Assembly (NCBI RefSeq): GCF_014196525.1
Contig: NZ_JACIDX010000003.1
Coordinates: forward strand, 124,001-188,000
Length of the DNA stretch: 64,000 bases
Source of the DNA: Novosphingobium sediminicola
GTDB taxonomy: Bacteria; Pseudomonadota; Alphaproteobacteria; Sphingomonadales; Sphingomonadaceae
Direction of reading: 5' to 3'
Made by a program: the position numbers and the translations under genes. Positions 60,156-64,000 of this stretch are shown here, in pieces. Each line of letters starts with the position of its first letter. The first letter of the stretch is position 1. The notes under the pieces are model-generated. The model worked only from the letters and a program-made list of their open reading frames with translations. It had not been told where the DNA came from and did not search any database.

Positions 60156-61859
60156 CTAACAACAACCTTCCTGATTGCCCCAGTGCCGCTGTCGGCTGGT
60201 GTGGCCGATGCCGGGGTTCAGCCGGTTGCCGGGGTCCAGAGCCCGATAATGGGCGGCCAGCTCCGGCCCGGCCTGATAGAGATGCCCGACATTGTGTTCC
60301 GCCGGATAACGCGCTCCGCGTTCATCCAGCAGGTGCCACATGCGATGCTCCAACGCGATGGGGTCGACGCCGGGTTTCAGCACGTAATCCTGATGAAAGA
60401 CGTGGCAGAAGAAATGCCCGTAATAGAGCGACTTGTCGATGCAGGCGGCCATGTCGGGGGGCAATTGTTCGCACCAGTCGCGTTCATTGCGGCGCAGCGC
60501 AACGTCCAGCGCGATGATCTCGCCCACCGCCGGGGCGTGCATGGCGCGATAGCGCAAGGCCGCGCCCGCCACGGCAAAGCGATGCAGAAACGCCTTTTGC
60601 GCCTCCGCCGGCGTACATTCGAACAGATCGCCATGGGCGCTGGGAAACAGCGATGCGAGCAAGACGCGCGCCTCTTCGATCCCCTCATCGGCGACCTTGA
60701 GGATCAGGTGATGTTCGAAGCGGTCGCGCCACTGGCGCATGCGCGGCGGCAGATGTTGCGGCAACAGTCGGCTGACGGCCTGCAAGACCCGATCGGAAAC
60801 ATGGTCGGGCAGCCACCGCAGCCTGTCTCCCAGCCGGTCCAGCCGGTTTTTCAGCGCGAAGAACAGCGGCAGGCGGTCCGTACCGAACCGTTCGATGGCG
60901 ACGAACACGTCCTTGCCATAGGTGGCCGCGACATCGAACGCCTCGCGGTGGATGTATTCGCCCGAGACCGGCAAATGCCGCAATTCGCCCAGCGCCCGCC
61001 GCCGCAGCATATCCAGTTCGGCCGGATCATTCGTGCCGATATAGAAGGTGGCGGTGCGCTGATCCTTGGGGAATGTGTCGAGCCGCACGGCCAGCACCAT
61101 CAGCTTGCCCGCGCAGCCCGATGCTTCGAACAGGCGCGTGGCATCGGCGTTGAAGCGGGCGGGGGAAGGGGCATCGACCGCCCGCACCCGCTCGGCATAA
61201 TCGGGCGTGGAGGCCGCGCCCGGGGCCGCCACCGCCGCGAACCGGCCCTGTGCTACCGCGCCCAGCATCGTTTCGGCATCCACACCCAGATCGATGCCCA
61301 GATGGTTGATCAGTTCCACCCGCCCGTCCGCCGTGGCGCGGGCATAAAGCGCCAGTTCGGTATAGGCAGGGCCGCGCCGGATCAGCGCGCCGCCCGAATT
61401 GTTGCACACGCCCCCGATCACCGATGCGCCGATGCAGGAAGAGCCGATCACCGAATGCGGCTCGCGCCCGATGGGGGCCAGCACACGCTCCAGTTCGAAC
61501 AGGGTGGCCCCGGCAAGGCACACCACCTGCTCGCCCGCGCCCAGCAGGTGGACGCCCTTGATCCGCATGGTGTTGATGATGACAACCGGGCGATCATAGA
61601 GCCCATCGGGCGTCGATCCGCCGGTAAGGCCCGTGTTGGCGGCCTGCGCGATCACAATCACATCGGCCGCGACACAGGCGGCGAACACGCGGAATTGCTC
61701 CAGCGGGGTGGCGGGCCGCACCACGGCCAGCACCGGCCCTGTGCCATAGCGATAACCGGTGGCATAGGGCCGGGTTGCGCTGTCCTGTGTCAACACATGG
61801 CGTTTGCCGACGATGGCGGCGAGCTGATCGAGCAGGGTCCGGGGCATTAAACCATTCAT
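60156..61859 (-). CDS. dld: FAD-linked D-lactate dehydrogenase (quinone type)
   Basis: Respiratory flavoenzyme of 567 residues. The FAD-binding-4 domain contains VVRPATPLEQFRVFAACVAA and IAQAANTGLTGGSTPDG; the C-terminal half is the membrane-associated lactate-dehydrogenase domain ending with FFCHVFHQDYVLKPG and AEHNVGHLYQAGPEL. It oxidises D-lactate to pyruvate and passes electrons to quinone. The start at 61859 lies one base after the stop of the SDR gene; the longer open frame upstream runs through that gene and is rejected. In this operon it would use lactate released by the hydrolase at 63377, although the known rhamnose route yields L-lactate. Confidence 0.9.
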   Translation of the reverse strand: MNGLMPRTLLDQLAAIVGKRHVLTQDSATRPYATGYRYGTGPVLAVVRPATPLEQFRVFAACVAADVIVIAQAANTGLTGGSTPDGLYDRPVVIINTMRIKGVHLLGAGEQVVCLAGATLFELERVLAPIGREPHSVIGSSCIGASVIGGVCNNSGGALIRRGPAYTELALYARATADGRVELINHLGIDLGVDAETMLGAVAQGRFAAVAAPGAASTPDYAERVRAVDAPSPARFNADATRLFEASGCAGKLMVLAVRLDTFPKDQRTATFYIGTNDPAELDMLRRRALGELRHLPVSGEYIHREAFDVAATYGKDVFVAIERFGTDRLPLFFALKNRLDRLGDRLRWLPDHVSDRVLQAVSRLLPQHLPPRMRQWRDRFEHHLILKVADEGIEEARVLLASLFPSAHGDLFECTPAEAQKAFLHRFAVAGAALRYRAMHAPAVGEIIALDVALRRNERDWCEQLPPDMAACIDKSLYYGHFFCHVFHQDYVLKPGVDPIALEHRMWHLLDERGARYPAEHNVGHLYQAGPELAAHYRALDPGNRLNPGIGHTSRQRHWGNQEGCC

Positions 61860-61860
61860 C

Positions 61861-62640
61861 TCACTGGGCATAGGGCCACGCGGCGCGGGTGAAGACGCCG
61901 CCATCGACCCACAGGGTCTGGCCGGTGACAAAACGCGATCCGGCGCCGGCAAAGAACAGCACCGCGCCGAGAAGATCCTCGGGCGTGCCCACCCGGCCCA
62001 GCGGGGTGATGGGCGCCCATGTCGCGGCATAATCGGGCGCTTCCTCGGCCGTGCGCTCTGTGGCGATGGCGCCGGGGGCCACGCAATTGACCGTGATGCC
62101 ATAGCGGCCCAGTTCCACCGCCGCTGACTTGGTGAACTGCTCAATCCCGCCCTTGGATGCGGTGTAATCGACAAGGTTGGGGAAGGCCAGCTTGTTGCAG
62201 CCCGAACCGATGTTGATGATCGAGCCGCCTTGACCGGCATCGGCCATCAGGCGGCCCACGATCTGGGTATGCAGGAAACAGCCCTTGAGATTGGTGCGGA
62301 TCACGTCATCCCAACGCTCTTCGTCCAGATCGAGCAGGGGCGACCATGTCTGGATGCCCGCATTGTTGACCAGCAGTGTGGGCACCGCGCCCGCCCACGC
62401 CACCGCCTGCGCCACAAAGGCCTCCACCTGCGCCTTGATGCCCACATCGCATGGCAGGGCCAGCGAGGTCAGCCCTTGGGCTTCCAGCGCCTGCACACTG
62501 GCCTGCGCGGCGTCGGGCGAGGAGCGATAGCTGAAGGCCACCGCGTAACCCGCCCGCGCCAGCGCGCCCACCAGATAATGCCCGATGCCGGTGCTGCCTC
62601 CGGTCAGGATGGCAAGGGGCCCTGAAACAGGCTGTGTCAC
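61861..62640 (-). CDS. SDR dehydrogenase, probable sugar 1-dehydrogenase
   Basis: Short-chain dehydrogenase of 259 residues: cofactor motif TGGSTGIG at about 14-21, NNAG, catalytic Ser in IINIGSGCN, Tyr-Lys in YTASK, and closing WVDGGVF. It resembles glucose/rhamnose/fucose 1-dehydrogenases that make the sugar lactone in non-phosphorylating deoxysugar pathways. A GTG start overlaps the stop of the next SDR (GTGA). Substrate inferred from the operon. Confidence 0.85.
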   Translation of the reverse strand: MTQPVSGPLAILTGGSTGIGHYLVGALARAGYAVAFSYRSSPDAAQASVQALEAQGLTSLALPCDVGIKAQVEAFVAQAVAWAGAVPTLLVNNAGIQTWSPLLDLDEERWDDVIRTNLKGCFLHTQIVGRLMADAGQGGSIINIGSGCNKLAFPNLVDYTASKGGIEQFTKSAAVELGRYGITVNCVAPGAIATERTAEEAPDYAATWAPITPLGRVGTPEDLLGAVLFFAGAGSRFVTGQTLWVDGGVFTRAAWPYAQ

Positions 62641-63377
62641 AGGCTCATTCCTCCGTCGATCACCAGATTGCTGCCGGTCATGAAACGCGCTTCGTCACTG
62701 GCCAGCAGGACGGCGGTGGCGGCGATCTCTTCGGCCTGGCCCATGCGCCCCATCGGTTGGCGCGCGATGAAGGCGGCCCTTGCGGCTTGCGCATCGCCCG
62801 TCGCTGCAAAGCGCTGATGCAGCGAAGGGGTCTCGACCGTGCCGGGGCTGATCGCGTTGCAGCGGATGCCCCGGTCGATGAAGTCGCGCGCCACCGACAT
62901 GGTCAGGCCGATCACCGCCGCCTTGCTGGTGCCATAGGAAAAGCGGTTGGGCGCGGCCATCACGCTGGAAACCACCGAGGCGACATTGACAATCGAACCA
63001 TCGTCGCGCGCCAGCATCGCGGGCAGGAACGCCCGGATCATCAGGGCCATCGAGCGTACATTGACGCTCATGCTGCGGTCGAAATCCTCCATCGCGCCAT
63101 CCAGAATGGTGCCATGCGCCACCAGCCCCACACAATTGACGAGAACACCCACGTCGCCCAGCGCGGCTGCCGCCTCGGCCACGGCGGCTTCGTCCGTCAC
63201 GTTGAGCGGCAGCCGTTCAATGCCGTCGGTGGCGGGGGGCGTGTCATCAAAGCGCAGATCCGCCGCGATGACCCGCGCCCCCTCGGCGGCAAAGCGCTCT
63301 GCGATGGCGCGGCCGATGCCCTGCGCCCCGCCTGTGACAAGGCAGGTCTTGCCCTTCAGTCGCCCCTGCATGGCCAT
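62637..63377 (-). CDS. SDR dehydrogenase, 2-keto-3-deoxy-L-rhamnonate/fuconate 4-dehydrogenase-like
   Basis: Short-chain dehydrogenase of 246 residues with TGGAQGIG near residue 16, the family-typical MSVNVRSMALMIRAFLPAML, Ser in NVASVVSS, Tyr-Lys in YGTSK, and CNAISPGTVETPSLHQR. This pattern is close to 2-keto-3-deoxy-L-fuconate dehydrogenases and the related mammalian DHRS6 type. It would make the 2,4-diketo acid that the FAH-family enzyme next door cleaves. Both ends overlap neighbours by 4 bp. Confidence 0.87.
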   Translation of the reverse strand: MAMQGRLKGKTCLVTGGAQGIGRAIAERFAAEGARVIAADLRFDDTPPATDGIERLPLNVTDEAAVAEAAAALGDVGVLVNCVGLVAHGTILDGAMEDFDRSMSVNVRSMALMIRAFLPAMLARDDGSIVNVASVVSSVMAAPNRFSYGTSKAAVIGLTMSVARDFIDRGIRCNAISPGTVETPSLHQRFAATGDAQAARAAFIARQPMGRMGQAEEIAATAVLLASDEARFMTGSNLVIDGGMSL

Positions 63378-64000
63378 CAGACCCCGTCATTCCATGAACG
63401 CACGGTGTGGCGCTGGCTGCCCAGTTTTTCGATGCCCAATTCCACCACATCGCCTTCCTTCAGGAACACCGGCGGCTTCATGCCCATGCCCACGCCCGGT
63501 GGCGTTCCGGTCGTGATGATGTCGCCGGGGAGGAGGACCATGAACTGGCTGACATAGCTGACGATGGTGGCGCAATCGAAGATCATGGTGCTGGTGTTGC
63601 CGGTCTGCATGCGCTGACCGTTCACGTCCAGCCACATGCCAAGGTTCTGCCCATCGCCCACCTCGTCGCGCGTGACCAGCCAGGGGCCCACGGGGCCAAA
63701 GGTGTCGCAGCCCTTGCCCTTGTCCCATGTGCCGCCGCGCTCCAGCTGATATTCGCGCTCGGACAGGTCGTCGCACACGACATAGCCCGCCACATGGTCC
63801 AGCGCCTTGTCCTTGTCGACATAGGCGGCGCGGGTGCCGATCACGATGCCCAGTTCGACTTCCCAGTCCATCTTCTCCGATCCGCGCGGACGGCGCACGT
63901 CGTCATTGGGGCCCTGAATGCAGGATACGCCCTTGGTGAACATGATCGGTTCGGCCGGGATAGCCATTCCGGCTTCTTCGGCATGGTCGGAATAGTTGAG
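63377..64000 (-). CDS. Fumarylacetoacetate hydrolase-family protein, C-terminal part (cut by window edge)
   Basis: Metal-dependent carbon-carbon hydrolase; 207 residues are inside the window and the N-terminus lies beyond base 64000. The visible frame enters as LNYSDHAEEAG and shows the metal-site region WEVELGIVIG, SEREYQLERGGTWDKGK and FLLPGDIITTGTPPGVG-like (here MVLLPGDIITTGTPPGVG). Relatives cleave 2,4-diketo-3-deoxy-L-rhamnonate or -fuconate to pyruvate and lactate in sphingomonads. It overlaps the next SDR (ATGA) and probably stands near the head of this leftward operon. Confidence 0.88.
   Translation of the reverse strand, partial: LNYSDHAEEAGMAIPAEPIMFTKGVSCIQGPNDDVRRPRGSEKMDWEVELGIVIGTRAAYVDKDKALDHVAGYVVCDDLSEREYQLERGGTWDKGKGCDTFGPVGPWLVTRDEVGDGQNLGMWLDVNGQRMQTGNTSTMIFDCATIVSYVSQFMVLLPGDIITTGTPPGVGMGMKPPVFLKEGDVVELGIEKLGSQRHTVRSWNDGV

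Noticed and set aside
61860..62240. An N-terminal extension of about 127 codons of the lactate dehydrogenase frame
   Set aside because: It lies inside the SDR gene in another frame, and its sequence does not resemble any lactate dehydrogenase N-terminus; the start at 61859 directly follows the SDR stop.
1..64000. CRISPR arrays, insertion sequences, tRNA or rRNA genes
   Set aside because: No regularly spaced direct repeats, transposase motifs, tRNA cloverleafs or rRNA stretches were seen on either strand.

Overview
The window is high-GC alphaproteobacterial chromosome. The many TonB-dependent receptors, the dense TetR/LacI-controlled sugar loci and the diketo-type deoxysugar genes look most like a sphingomonad (Novosphingobium/Sphingomonas type); this is an inference from gene content. 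I see no rRNA, tRNA, CRISPR or insertion sequence. Both ends cut genes: a TonB receptor on the left and a fumarylacetoacetate-hydrolase-family gene on the right.

Layout. 1-4718: siderophore-type TonB receptor, PepSY membrane protein and a second, truncated receptor, all leftward. 4864-13390: LacI regulator, TonB receptor, secreted GH3 glycosidase, secreted carboxylesterase and an exported TIM-barrel sugar enzyme. 13487-15015: DMT exporter and divergent Lrp/AsnC regulator. 15056-30023: glycoside module 1, with a GMC oxidoreductase, two pairs resembling C-glycoside deglycosidase alpha/beta subunits, MFS, TetR, ThuA-like protein, TonB receptor, a two-subunit GMC dehydrogenase, a second MFS and a hydroxypyruvate-isomerase-like protein. 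30199-35038: malonate use (malonyl-CoA decarboxylase, malonyl-CoA synthetase, GntR regulator, MadL/MadM transporter). 35022-41113: MFS, TetR and a three-gene EmrAB/NodT-type efflux system. 41200-48040: cobalamin riboswitch and a tightly overlapped late-cobalamin operon. 48345-60146: glycoside module 2, with TonB receptor, GH106-like rhamnosidase, DUF1080 protein, Gfo/Idh/MocA oxidoreductase, MFS, a third deglycosidase-like pair and a TetR. 60156-64000: leftward FAD lactate dehydrogenase, two SDRs and an FAH-family hydrolase, resembling the diketo-hydrolase route for L-rhamnose or L-fucose.

Central idea. Modules 1 and 2 are built alike: receptor for uptake, an enzyme able to oxidise a sugar, an alpha/beta pair of the C-glycoside deglycosidase type, an MFS carrier, and a TetR gene at the end of the operon that holds the pair. 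Each module has its own recurring palindrome in its promoter regions. Module 1 has six copies of a site near ATTAGAA-N6-TTCTAAT. Module 2 has three copies of a site near ATCTAAAC-N3-GTTTAGAT. The simplest reading is two parallel, separately induced systems that oxidise plant glycosides (probably flavonoid C- or O-glycosides) at C3 and cleave them by elimination, with GH3, GH106 and esterase trimming accessory sugars and acyl groups. The rhamnose-type genes could take the released deoxysugar, and the malonate genes could take malonyl groups. Substrates, regulators and these metabolic links are inferred, not demonstrated.
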